From VSJD01 sp041653875 (GTDB taxonomy: Bacteria > Verrucomicrobiota > Kiritimatiellia > JAAZAB01), in NCBI GenBank assembly GCA_041653875.1, contig JBAZEM010000012.1, positions 10,447-74,446 of the forward strand: 64,000 nt of DNA, in the 5' to 3' direction. Below, one piece after another: positions 42,630 through 51,014 of the stretch. Within the stretch, counting starts at the first letter, position 1. Each line of letters starts with the position of its first letter. Made by a program: the position numbers and the translations under genes. The notes beneath the pieces were generated by a model, which was not told the origin of the DNA, made no database searches, and worked only from the letters and a program-made list of their open reading frames with translations.

Positions 42630-44081
42630 ATGAAATCCGTGTCCATCCCACACTCATTTAAAGTCCATATCAAGACTTATGGCTGTCAGATGAATGAGCG
42701 GGACAGCGAAATGATCGCCGTCCTGCTGCAACGCCACGGCTATGCCCTGGCGGAGCACGAAAGCCAGGCCGATGCCGTGATTGTGAACACCTGCAGTGTG
42801 CGCGCCAAGGCGGAAGACAAGGCCATCGGCAAACTGCGGATGTTGATCGACGCCCGCCGGGAGCATCCGGATCGAATCGTCGGGGTCGTCGGCTGCATGG
42901 TCCAGCGCCTGAAGGACGATCTCTTCCGCAAGGTCCCCGGTTTGGATTTCGCCGTGGGCACACACGCTCTGGCGCAAGTCCCCGCGGTCCTCACCGCTGT
43001 GCGCGCCCGAAAACCGGGCGCTTCAAGGTTGGCGGACCTGCCCGGCGTAGTCCCGACCTCTCGGAGCGTCGGGACGAAGCCGGGCCGCCGCGCGGTCCTT
43101 GATGTTGCGCCGGCCGAAGACTCTTATGACGGCCGCACGCATTTGCCCGGCGCGACATCCGCCTTTGTCAATATCCTCTTCGGCTGCAACCGGCATTGCG
43201 CGTATTGCGTGGTTCCCGAAGTGCGCGGCGCGGAATGGAGCCGGCCGGCCCGGGACGTTATTGAAGAAGTGCGCCAACTAATCGCGCGCGGCGTCAAGGA
43301 AGTCACACTGCTGGGCCAGAGCATCATGGCCTATGGCATCCAGACGCCTGTCTGGGAGGCGGATGCGCGTTCGCCGCGCGGTTTCACGGAACCCTTGCCG
43401 CGCCTCCTGGAGGCGCTCGACGCTATCCCGGGTTTGGCCCGCCTGCGCTTCACGTCGGGGCATCCCTGCGGCTGTACCGCGGAAGTGGCGCGCGCCTTTG
43501 CCGAATTGCCCGCCGTGTGTGGGCATCTGCACCTGCCCCTGCAGTCCGCTTCCGACCGGATCCTGAAACTCATGCACCGGGGGTACACAGCGGAAGATTA
43601 TCGCGCGGCGGTGCGGCGCCTGCGGGCCGCCGCGCCGAGCATCGTGCTTTCGACCGATGTCATCGTCGGGTTTCCCACGGAAACGGCGGAGGAATTCGAT
43701 GTGACCCGCGCCTTCCTGGAGGAAATAGGCTTTGATAATGTTTATATCTTCAAATACAATCCCCGCCCGGGCACCCTTGCGGCCCAGTGGAGCGACGACG
43801 TGAGCGCCAGGGAAAAACTGCGGCGCAATCACGCGCTCCTGGAGGACCAGGGCCGGCGCAGTCAGGCGTTCCACCGGACGTTTACGGGTCAAACCTGCGA
43901 GGTGCTGGTGGAAGGGTCCAGTCTGCGGAACGAAGCGCGTTGGGCCGGGCGCACGCGCCATAATATCCTGGCCATTTTCGAGGCGGAACCGGGCCTGAAA
44001 GCCGGCGACCTTGTTACGCTGCGTGTCGTCCAGGCGACCGCGCAGGCGTTGTACGGAAAGATCGAAAAAAATGCAGAATGA
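42630..44081 (+). CDS. miaB: tRNA-2-methylthio-N6-dimethylallyladenosine synthase
   Basis: Radical SAM methylthiotransferase acting on i6A37 of tRNA. 483 residues. The N-terminal auxiliary cluster uses Cys19 (KTYGCQMNERDSE), Cys55 (NTCSVR) and Cys89. The radical SAM motif is C186-x3-C190-x2-C193 (GCNRHCAYCVVPEVRG). A TRAM domain ends the protein. Residues about 141-149 (VPTSRSVGT) come from an inserted inverted repeat at 43050-43075, located in the linker before the radical SAM domain. The NERDSE and TCSVR motifs favour MiaB over RimO. Confidence 0.95.
   Translation: MKSVSIPHSFKVHIKTYGCQMNERDSEMIAVLLQRHGYALAEHESQADAVIVNTCSVRAKAEDKAIGKLRMLIDARREHPDRIVGVVGCMVQRLKDDLFRKVPGLDFAVGTHALAQVPAVLTAVRARKPGASRLADLPGVVPTSRSVGTKPGRRAVLDVAPAEDSYDGRTHLPGATSAFVNILFGCNRHCAYCVVPEVRGAEWSRPARDVIEEVRQLIARGVKEVTLLGQSIMAYGIQTPVWEADARSPRGFTEPLPRLLEALDAIPGLARLRFTSGHPCGCTAEVARAFAELPAVCGHLHLPLQSASDRILKLMHRGYTAEDYRAAVRRLRAAAPSIVLSTDVIVGFPTETAEEFDVTRAFLEEIGFDNVYIFKYNPRPGTLAAQWSDDVSAREKLRRNHALLEDQGRRSQAFHRTFTGQTCEVLVEGSSLRNEARWAGRTRHNILAIFEAEPGLKAGDLVTLRVVQATAQALYGKIEKNAE
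43050..43075. repeat. Inverted GTCCCGAC repeat inside miaB
   Basis: GTCCCGAC at 43050 and GTCGGGAC at 43068, in frame. A GGTCGGGACAGGCAG fragment also occurs at 44744. Confidence 0.7.
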
Positions 44082-44168
44082 AGAATGAAAAATGCAGAAT
44101 GAAGAACCAAGAATGTCAGTGCAATTTTTCATTCTGCATTCTTCATTCTTCATTCTTCATTCTGCATT
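44072..44168. repeat. GAATGCAGAATGAAG repeat, inverted pair
   Basis: AATGCAGAATGAAGAATG units followed by inverse CATTCTTCATTCTTCATTC units. It occupies the gap between miaB and the next gene and supplies the last miaB residues. Confidence 0.85.
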
Positions 44169-44190
44169 TGAATAAGGGGGGATTCTAACT

Positions 44191-44733
44191 ATGTCGGACT
44201 TGGCCTTTATAACCTTGATCTGTGGCGCGGTTGTTTTTATCGGGAGCGCCGGGCTGGCGCTGTGGCCGCGGGGCATGGCCGCCGGGGTTGGCGCATTTCC
44301 CAGGCACGTATGGGCCGGCCGCATTTTGGCCGCCGTGGATATCCTCTGGTCGGCCTGGCTTCTCGTGCAGATGCGGTTTGCTTGGGTGGATGCGCACCTC
44401 GCGCTGGTTTATGCGGCCGCGCCGGCGGCCTATATCCTGGCGATCCTGTTCGTGGACGATTTATTGGCGGCGCGCGCGCTGGGCGGATTTTTGTTGTTGG
44501 CGCCGCTCCCGATTCTTGAAAGCGCGTTTGTGCATCCCGCCGCAAGCCGTTTGATCATGACAAGTTTCGCTTACCTGCTCGTGATCTTCGGCATCGTGCT
44601 GGTCTGGAGCCCCTTTAAATGGCGGCAATGGACCGAGCGCTGGATTAACCGCCCGCCGATCGCCCGCGCCGCGGGCATCGCCGGAATCGTTACGGGCGCC
44701 GGCATGCTGTTGTTGGGCTGGCGCGTGTATTAG
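44191..44733 (+). CDS. Small integral membrane protein
   Basis: 180 residues with five or six predicted transmembrane segments (LAFITLICGAVVFIGSAGLA at the start; LVIFGIVLVWSPF and AAGIAGIVTGAGMLLLGW near the end). GGGG precedes the start but the spacing is loose. No family is recognised. The frame, strong hydrophobic periodicity and GC-rich third positions support coding. Confidence 0.75.
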   Translation: MSDLAFITLICGAVVFIGSAGLALWPRGMAAGVGAFPRHVWAGRILAAVDILWSAWLLVQMRFAWVDAHLALVYAAAPAAYILAILFVDDLLAARALGGFLLLAPLPILESAFVHPAASRLIMTSFAYLLVIFGIVLVWSPFKWRQWTERWINRPPIARAAGIAGIVTGAGMLLLGWRVY

Positions 44734-44774
44734 CACAGCCCGAGGTCGGGACAGGCAGGTCTGTAAGTCAATAC

Positions 44775-44868
44775 CGAGTATGGGTGTATGGGGGTTTGGA
44801 TGTATGGGCGTAAAGAGTTTTCTCCGCACACCCACACGCCCACACACCCACACTCCCTCACTTGCCGC
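44775..44868. repeat. AGTATGGGTGTATGGG repeat at the start of the GT9 gene
   Basis: TATGGG-type units, then CACACCCACACGCCCACAC in inverse sense. Same family as 24583-24650. It encodes the first ~28 residues of the following gene. Confidence 0.65.
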
Positions 44869-45898
44869 CCCGCGCATCCTGATCCTGCGCGGCGGCGCAC
44901 TGGGCGATTTTATCCTGACCCTGCCGGCCATCCGGGCTTTGCGCCGGCATTGGCCTTCAGCCGTAATCGAGCTGATCGGGCATCCCGGCCCGGCCGAATT
45001 GGCCTTGACCGCCGGCTTGGTTGACCGCGTCCGGTCGCTGGATGCCTCCGGCATGGCCGCATGGTTCGTTTCGCACCGTGTTTGGCCGGAGCGCGAGCGG
45101 GCCGATCTGGCTTCCTTCGACCTGGTCCTGTCTTATCTCGGCGATGTTGACGGCGTGTTGCAGGCCAATCTCCGGGCGGCCGGCGCCAAACAGGTGATTA
45201 CTTGTCCGCCCGTCGTCGCGGCGGGCCATGCGGCCGATCATTTTCTGCGTCCGGTCATGGAATTGGGCCGCAAAACCGCGACCATGCCGTTCTCTCGAAC
45301 GGCAACTACAACGCATGGTGTAGTGGCGGTTCGACAAAACCGCGCCGCCGAGCCCCTCCTTCCTTGGCCGGCCGCACTACGGGAGCAGGGGCGGCATTGG
45401 CTCGAGGAATTGGGATTGGCGGGCGATGTTGTCTGCTTGCATCCGGGCAGCGGCAGTGCCCGGAAAAACTGGCCGGTCGAACGGTTCGCCCTGCTGGCCG
45501 AGCGTGTGCGGCGTTCCATGTCCGCCCAACCCCTGTTTGTTTTGGGTGAAGCGGAAGCGGCCGCGGCGCGGGCCTTGGCGCGCTTGGCGCCGGACGCGCC
45601 CATGCTGACCAACCGATCCTTGAAAGAGGCGGCCTCGGTCCTTGCGGTCAGCCGGGGCTATGCAGGCAACGATTCCGGGATTACCCATCTGGCTGCGGCG
45701 CTGGGGGTCCCCGTCGTGGCGCTCTTTGGTCCCACAGATGCGGCCGTGTGGGGCCCGCGCGGCGCGCATGTCGTGGTTCTCCAGGGCCGTGCCCCGACAA
45801 GCGCGGCCCTGGCCGCCATCGAGCCGGACACCGTGTTAAAGGCGCTGGAAGAGCTAATTGCGAGTCAGTTATTGGGGGCTTCCCAAATCCTCGCCTAA
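44780..45898 (+). CDS. Glycosyltransferase family 9 (heptosyltransferase-like)
   Basis: 372 residues. GT-B enzyme of family 9, which adds heptose or similar sugars to the lipopolysaccharide core. N-domain RILILRGGALGDFILTLPAI at about 32-51. The donor site has VCLHPGSGSARKNWPVERF, then GNDSGITHLAAALGVPVVALF. Residues 1-28 are encoded by the TATGGG repeat, so the native start is uncertain (ATG 44780 or 44804). Residues about 167-189 (TATMPFSRTATTTHGVVAVR) are encoded by a copy of repeat A and lie between the two domains. Its stop lies in repeat D. Confidence 0.9.
   Translation: MGVWGFGCMGVKSFLRTPTRPHTHTPSLAAPRILILRGGALGDFILTLPAIRALRRHWPSAVIELIGHPGPAELALTAGLVDRVRSLDASGMAAWFVSHRVWPERERADLASFDLVLSYLGDVDGVLQANLRAAGAKQVITCPPVVAAGHAADHFLRPVMELGRKTATMPFSRTATTTHGVVAVRQNRAAEPLLPWPAALREQGRHWLEELGLAGDVVCLHPGSGSARKNWPVERFALLAERVRRSMSAQPLFVLGEAEAAAARALARLAPDAPMLTNRSLKEAASVLAVSRGYAGNDSGITHLAAALGVPVVALFGPTDAAVWGPRGAHVVVLQGRAPTSAALAAIEPDTVLKALEELIASQLLGASQILA
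45285..45343. repeat. Dispersed repeat A copy inside a coding region
   Basis: GCCGTTCTCTCGAACGGC then GGCGGTTCGACAAAACCGC, in frame within the GT9 gene. Confidence 0.85.
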
Positions 45899-46090
45899 GA
45901 CCGGCGGACTGTTTTACGACCACGCTTTTCGCCCTGTGCCCGCACGGCGGTCGAGGCCGCCCGCCCTCCAGAAGGATCATCGCGTGAATCTCGATAATGG
46001 TTAATGGACGGCGACGGGCCCCGTCGCCGTGCGGGCGCGTGGTTCACGCTGGGTTCTTGGCAAGATGGCGCATCCTTAGGCGATGATTCC
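45889..46090. repeat. Dispersed repeat D, copy 2, split
   Basis: AAGACCGGCGGACTGTTTTA (45897 on) and TTGGCAAGATGGCGCATCC (46055 on) are the inverse of 7445-7523, separated by about 110 bases containing a GGCGACGGGCCCCGTCGCC palindrome. From 46091 to 46321 nothing was recognised beyond a GCCGGCTTGTCCGGC hairpin. Confidence 0.75.
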
Positions 46091-46321
46091 GGGGCTTCCT
46101 GCCGGCTTGTCCGGCAGGCGCCGTAAATTTCCGCGCTCCGTGACACAAGGCCACGGGGATGCGAGAACCTGCCCCCCAAAATGACTGACCGGCCACAAAC
46201 TTTTGCGATTTTTGCTCGCCAAGACGATGTGCGCGTGCTATCCATCAGGAAAAGAAACGCGGTTTGGAAGGCAAGCTCCGCACACAGATCAATGCCGGCC
46301 GAGGAGGGTAAATCGCAAACC

Positions 46322-46834
46322 ATGAAAAAGGCCCTTGCAACGACAATTCGGAACGCCGGGTTTGAAGATGCCGGCGCCATTTACACGTTAATCAAGGAGC
46401 ATCCCCGTGAAGTGGTGCCGCGCGCCATCAGCGATATCGTGCAGAATATCGACCGGTTCCTGGTGTGTGAGGAGCGGGGCCGGATCATCGGGACCGCCGC
46501 CTGGCAGATTCTGCCGGAAATCGGGAAGGCGCTCAATCCATCCGTCGAAATCAAGTCCGTCTCGATCGGCGGCCATTACCAGCATCGGGGGATCGGCTCG
46601 GCCCTGGTGAAGGCGGTGATCAAGCGGATCGAGCGGTTTCATCCCGCGCAGATCGTGGTGCTGACCTTCACCCCGGAATTCTTCCGCCAGTTCGGCTTCC
46701 ACGAGGTGGCCAAGGAAACGCTGATGCACAAGCTCTATATGGGCTGTATCAACTGCACCAAATACGATTCGCCCTTTACCTGCCCGGAAGTCGCCATGGT
46801 GCGGAAATGCAGAATGCAGAATGCGGAATCATGA
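46322..46834 (+). CDS. GNAT-family N-acetyltransferase
   Basis: 170 residues. The acetyl-CoA loop is HYQHRGIGSALVKAVIKR (RGIGSA). ATTIRNAGFEDAGAIYTLIK begins the fold. The overall form, with FFRQFGFHEVAKETLMHK and a Cys-containing tail (CINCTKYDSPFTCPEVAMV), recalls N-acetylglutamate synthase-like (argA-type) acetyltransferases, but the substrate is not certain. GAGGAGGG lies 13 bases before the ATG, rather far. The final CRMQNAES is encoded by the GAATGCAGAATGC repeat. Confidence 0.88.
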   Translation: MKKALATTIRNAGFEDAGAIYTLIKEHPREVVPRAISDIVQNIDRFLVCEERGRIIGTAAWQILPEIGKALNPSVEIKSVSIGGHYQHRGIGSALVKAVIKRIERFHPAQIVVLTFTPEFFRQFGFHEVAKETLMHKLYMGCINCTKYDSPFTCPEVAMVRKCRMQNAES

Positions 46835-46999
46835 GGTTCTTGGTTCTTTGTTCTTTGTTCTTCGTTCTTTGTTCTTCGTTTTCTGCATATTGATAAAGGG
46901 CAACAACAGGAAATTCGATGAATCGGTTGTAGGCGGTGTTTCTGCCGGAAATGCCGATTTGCCTAAACTAAGAACGAGGAACCAAGAACGAAGAACGGA
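46806..46999. repeat. GAATGCAGAAT and GTTCTTTGTTCTTCG repeats
   Basis: ATGCAGAATGCAGAATGCGG, then repeated GTTCTTNGTTCTT units, and inverse AAGAACGAGGAACCAAGAAC near 46970. It lies between GNAT and the convergent ankyrin gene. Confidence 0.8.
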
Positions 47000-47003
47000 A
47001 AAA

Positions 47004-47708
47004 TTATTCCGTTCCGCCATAAATCCTGAGCATATCGGCCACTTCTTTCTGGTCCGCCGCGATGGCCCAATGCAGGGGTGTTTCGCCTTTCGTATCCCGG
47101 ATATTCACATTCGCGCCGGATTTCAGCAGGAGTTCCACAACTTCGGCCCGGCCCTTGGCGGCGGCGATGTGCAGGGGCGTAACCCGGTTTTTACCCTGGG
47201 TGGCGAGATTAACGTCAACGCCATAGTCCAGGAACAACGCGACGATGTCGGCATAGCCCGATTCAGCCGCCAGATGAATGGGGGCCATCTTGATTACGCC
47301 GTACTTGGCGCCGAAGGCCAGGGGATCGGCGTCGTGCGCCAGCAGCATTTCGGCGATCGTTTTTTCGTCGAATGCGGCGGCTTTGTGCAGGGGCGTCATG
47401 CCGTAAAAGTCGGCGGCATTGACCCGGGCGCCTTGGGCAAGCAGGAAGGCCGCCATATTGGTCTGATGAGTTATGACGGCCCAGTGCAGCGGCGTGAAGC
47501 CGTTATCCTTGTCCGGCTTGTCGATGAGTTCGGGATGGCGGCGGATGACTTCAGTCAGGGCGGTCAGCGACTTCGCCTGAATGGCTTTTTCCGCGTCGGT
47601 GGTCTGCGCGCATTTATTGAGAATCGTGACAAAGGCCACCACGGCGGCGCAGATGACCATCAGCATCGGCATTTGCCGGTATGAAATTGAAATGTCGGCA
47701 GGCCTCAT
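47004..47708 (-). CDS. Ankyrin repeat protein with N-terminal membrane anchor
   Basis: 234 residues. A hydrophobic segment MPMLMVICAAVVAFVTILNK (about 13-32) anchors it in the membrane or is an uncleaved signal. About five ankyrin repeats follow, e.g. NGFTPLHWAVITHQTNMAAF, FYGMTPLHKAAAFDEKT and NRVTPLHIAAAKGRAEVVEL, ending KGETPLHWAIAADQKEVADM. Ankyrins mediate protein binding. ATG 47708 was taken; ATG 47672 is an alternative. It lies 19 bases after the TPR gene and is probably in its operon. Confidence 0.88.
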   Translation of the reverse strand: MRPADISISYRQMPMLMVICAAVVAFVTILNKCAQTTDAEKAIQAKSLTALTEVIRRHPELIDKPDKDNGFTPLHWAVITHQTNMAAFLLAQGARVNAADFYGMTPLHKAAAFDEKTIAEMLLAHDADPLAFGAKYGVIKMAPIHLAAESGYADIVALFLDYGVDVNLATQGKNRVTPLHIAAAKGRAEVVELLLKSGANVNIRDTKGETPLHWAIAADQKEVADMLRIYGGTE

Positions 47709-47727
47709 GTGCGGATAGACGCCGGAA

Positions 47728-50700
47728 TTATTTGCCGGCCGGCGCCGGCAACGGTCCGCCCAGTTGCGCCAAGCGTTCGTTGCCCGGTTTGGCCCAGGGC
47801 GATTTGGGGTATTGCTTGACGAGCCGGTCGTAAGTTTCGCGGGCCTTGGCCTGATCGCCCGCGAGTTCATAAGCCTGGCCTTTCAGCCAGAGCGCTTCCG
47901 CGACGTACTCGTCAAAGGTTTCGTAGAGCACAATGAGCTTGGTCAGGTTCACGTCCGTGGTCTTGAGCAGGTCTTTATATTCCTGCATGCGGTTGCTCTG
48001 TTTGAGTTCTTTGGCGCGCGCCAGTTGACAGCGGGCCACGCCAAGCATCGCGCCGAGCTTGGCCTCGCCTTGCTCGTCTTTCCAAACGGCGGTAAACATC
48101 TTTTCGGCCTGCTCGAATTGCCCTTGTTTTTCGTAGATCATGGCCAGCCGGACCTTGGCTTGTTTGCCCGGCTCATACCAGCCGTATTCCTTCAGGACTT
48201 TTTCGTAGTATTGCCGGGCCTCGGGGAATTTGCCTTGCTGGAATTCGATTTCGGCCAGCCCGAACCAGGCCGGCGCCGGCGCCCGCGGATCGGCCGCATA
48301 ATCTTTGACGATTTTGTTGTAGATCGTTGCGGCTTTTTCCAGGTCTTTGGCGTCCTTGAGGGCCTCGGCGTAGTCCGTCAGCATCGCGGCCGAGAGGACG
48401 ACGTCGGGGTTGGCGGCAAAAGCGTCGTTGAAAATTTTCAGGGCTTTTTCCTTGCGATCGTTCTTCAACAGGTAGCCGCCCATGCTGAAGAGCAGGCGCG
48501 CTTTCAGGTTGGAATCCTCCGGGCGGCGCGCGATGGCCTTGTTATAATAGGCGGCGGCTTCCTCTTCCGTCAGCAACTTGTAGCGCACCAGCGCGCCGAT
48601 ATTTTCGGCGATGCCGGGAATGGCCTGCTGGGCCTGATCGCTGGCCGGATAATTCAAAAGCATTTCCTCATAAGCATTGGCCGCGTCCAGCAGATTCTGG
48701 CGATACGCGCCTTTTTTAGCGTCCGACAGGATGCTGGGCGCGCCCATGGCCTTGGCCGTATCGAGATAAGCCTGGGCGATTTGGTTCAGGCATTCCGGCG
48801 CGCGCGGATTATCGGGGGCGGCTTCAATGCTGGCATAGAGATAACTGACGGCGTCGCTATAACGCGCCTCCTTGTTGGCGATATAGCCGAGGAAAAAGTA
48901 GGCGTCCACGTCGATCGGATTGTCGGGATAGGCCTGCACCAGCTCGTCCAGCACTTTGGCCATTTGGGTCAGGTTGGTGCGGGCGTAATACATTGCGCCG
49001 ATCTGGTAAAGGGCCGCCGGCGCGATGCTGTTGGTCGGATATTCGTTGTGGATGCCGTACAAGGCGGCCTTGGCCTTGTCGAACTCGCCGGCGGCATTCA
49101 GCGCCAGCCCCAGATAATACAGGCCGGCCGGGCGCGCCGGGCTGGTCTTGCAACGCTGGGTGAAGGTTTCAAACTCCTTGATGGCGTTGCGCACCGCGGC
49201 TTTTTTGTCCGCCATGATTTTTTCGCGGTCCTGCGCCGTTGCGGCCGCATTGGGGTCCAGGCTCTCCGCTTTCTGCCATAAAATATAACCTTTTTGGTAG
49301 ATCACCTCGTCCTGCGCCTGGAAATTGCCGGTCTTTTTCGGGAATTTTTCGAGAATTTCATTCAAATTGGACAAGGCCTCGTCCCATTCGTTCAAAGCCG
49401 CCAGGCTCATGCCCTTGAGGTAAAGCGCATTGGGCACGTAACGGCCCTTGGGGAATTTATCCAGATAGGCTTGCACCGCCGTGACGGTGTTGGAGGCTTG
49501 GTTCAGCAGGAATTCCGCGGAAAATCGCAAATAAAGGGCTTCCTCGGCGCTTTTACTGTCGGGGTATTGCTCCGCGCTCCGGGCGAATTGTTCCGCCGCC
49601 TTGACGACATCCCCCTGCATCATGAACAATTGACCGATCGAGAGACTGGCCGAGTCCGCGATCGGGCTGGCCCCAAAAGTCGCCTGAAATCCGTCCAATT
49701 CGTTGGCGGCCGCCTCCGGGTTCTTTTCCTCGAGGTAGGAGCCGACCACCAGGTAATAAGCTTGTTCCTTTTCGTTTTTGGCGCTGTCGAGCGCCAGGTC
49801 GATCAAATGGCGGCAGACAATGCGCGCTTCGTCGTAGCGATGCAGTTTGTAATATGACACGGCGATTTGCAGATACGCGGAAATCATCAGGTCGGGAGAT
49901 TCCGCCACCGCCGCGCGCTGGGCCTTCAACTTATCGATGTCTTTTTTTAACAGGGCCGCGCCGCGTCCGTGTCCGATATCGTCGGCCTGTTGCGCCACAG
50001 TCTGGTCCAGACGGAAATCCAGGTTTTTCAACACATCCTGTTTGGTACGCACTTCCCGAAAATAACGGATGGCGCCGCGGTACATCTCGGCGTTGAACCA
50101 GGTTTGCGCCAGCGAAAAGACGCTGTTATTGGCCATGGCCAGGTTGCCCTCGTTTTTGGCGAGCTCGTCGAAAAGCCGGCGGGCTTTCTCCATAAAGACC
50201 TTGGCCTCCTCCGGTTTACCCGCCTTCATCATATTCATGCCTTGCCGGCTGTACACGTTGGCGAGCAGGTACTGGGCGTCCTTGGCCACCGGCTTGTTGG
50301 GGGCTTTTTGCATCGCCGTTTTCAAGTCGGTTTCGGCCTTGTCAAAACGGTCGTCCAAATAATAGCTGTAAGCCCGGCTGTAGATGGCGCCGGGGGTGTT
50401 TTCGTTGGCCGGATATTTGGCGATGAACTCGGTGTTTAAATCGATGGCTTTGTCGATATTGGTCTTACGGTCGGCGCTGCCGGGTTCCTTCTGGGCGGCC
50501 AGGCGGGCGTAAGAATCCGCCAGGAGAAACAGGGATTGCAGGCGGCTGGCCTCGCTGGGCGAACGGGGTCCGGAAAGGTCGATGAGTTTCGGGATGGCTT
50601 TGGGGTAGTTCTCGGTGAGGTAATAACACCAGGCCAGGTTGAAATTGACGGCGATAATGTTCTCGTAGGTTTCGGTGATTTTTTCGAACGCTTTAATGGC

Positions 50701-50838
50701 TTCGGCGTATTGGCCGGCGTTCAGGCGTTCTTCGCCTATTTTGGCCAGGTCGTTGTTGTCCGCCCGGGCGACGGAAAATCCGACCAGGCACAATAGCGTT
50801 GCCGCCCCGCGGGCGCAGATCCGGCTGCGAGTTGACAT
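47728..50838 (-). CDS. Large periplasmic TPR protein
   Basis: 1,036 residues. Signal peptide to about residue 26 (ATLLCLVGFSVARA). The rest is almost all tetratricopeptide-like helical repeats, e.g. AEAIKAFEKITETYENIIAV, FDKAETDLKTAMQKAPNKP, AAEQFARSAEQYPDSKSAEE and ARETYDRLVKQYPKSPWAKP. Such proteins hold multi-protein assemblies; the YfgC/BamD-like solenoid style is common in envelopes. GGGAGGAATTATT precedes the ATG. It faces away from the smaller TPR protein and ExbB/ExbD cluster with a 176-base shared upstream region, so a functional link is likely but inferred. Confidence 0.9.
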   Translation of the reverse strand: MSTRSRICARGAATLLCLVGFSVARADNNDLAKIGEERLNAGQYAEAIKAFEKITETYENIIAVNFNLAWCYYLTENYPKAIPKLIDLSGPRSPSEASRLQSLFLLADSYARLAAQKEPGSADRKTNIDKAIDLNTEFIAKYPANENTPGAIYSRAYSYYLDDRFDKAETDLKTAMQKAPNKPVAKDAQYLLANVYSRQGMNMMKAGKPEEAKVFMEKARRLFDELAKNEGNLAMANNSVFSLAQTWFNAEMYRGAIRYFREVRTKQDVLKNLDFRLDQTVAQQADDIGHGRGAALLKKDIDKLKAQRAAVAESPDLMISAYLQIAVSYYKLHRYDEARIVCRHLIDLALDSAKNEKEQAYYLVVGSYLEEKNPEAAANELDGFQATFGASPIADSASLSIGQLFMMQGDVVKAAEQFARSAEQYPDSKSAEEALYLRFSAEFLLNQASNTVTAVQAYLDKFPKGRYVPNALYLKGMSLAALNEWDEALSNLNEILEKFPKKTGNFQAQDEVIYQKGYILWQKAESLDPNAAATAQDREKIMADKKAAVRNAIKEFETFTQRCKTSPARPAGLYYLGLALNAAGEFDKAKAALYGIHNEYPTNSIAPAALYQIGAMYYARTNLTQMAKVLDELVQAYPDNPIDVDAYFFLGYIANKEARYSDAVSYLYASIEAAPDNPRAPECLNQIAQAYLDTAKAMGAPSILSDAKKGAYRQNLLDAANAYEEMLLNYPASDQAQQAIPGIAENIGALVRYKLLTEEEAAAYYNKAIARRPEDSNLKARLLFSMGGYLLKNDRKEKALKIFNDAFAANPDVVLSAAMLTDYAEALKDAKDLEKAATIYNKIVKDYAADPRAPAPAWFGLAEIEFQQGKFPEARQYYEKVLKEYGWYEPGKQAKVRLAMIYEKQGQFEQAEKMFTAVWKDEQGEAKLGAMLGVARCQLARAKELKQSNRMQEYKDLLKTTDVNLTKLIVLYETFDEYVAEALWLKGQAYELAGDQAKARETYDRLVKQYPKSPWAKPGNERLAQLGGPLPAPAGK

Positions 50839-50929
50839 AATAATTCCTCCCTGGCGAACCGTTGAACCATGCCCGATATTTATATGCCATTATTTTTAAT
50901 AACGCGAGGTTATTTTTTTATTTTTGCCG

Positions 50930-50959
50930 TTGACATTTTTGCGTGGGTGCGGGTATCTT
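50930..50959 (+). promoter_or_regulatory. Probable promoter of the TPR-ExbBD cluster
   Basis: TTGACA at 50930-50935, an 18-nt spacer and TATCTT at 50954-50959. About 55 bases before the first start codon. Confidence 0.55.
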
Positions 50960-51014
50960 TCATCTGCTAAGCATCTAACCGGCGGTCATTCGCGAATTGC
51001 CCGGTTTGGGAGTC

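Noticed and set aside
47764..49281. Plus-strand open frame of about 500 codons opposite the large TPR gene
   Set aside because: Mirror of the TPR coding sequence; composition unlike a protein and no start signal.
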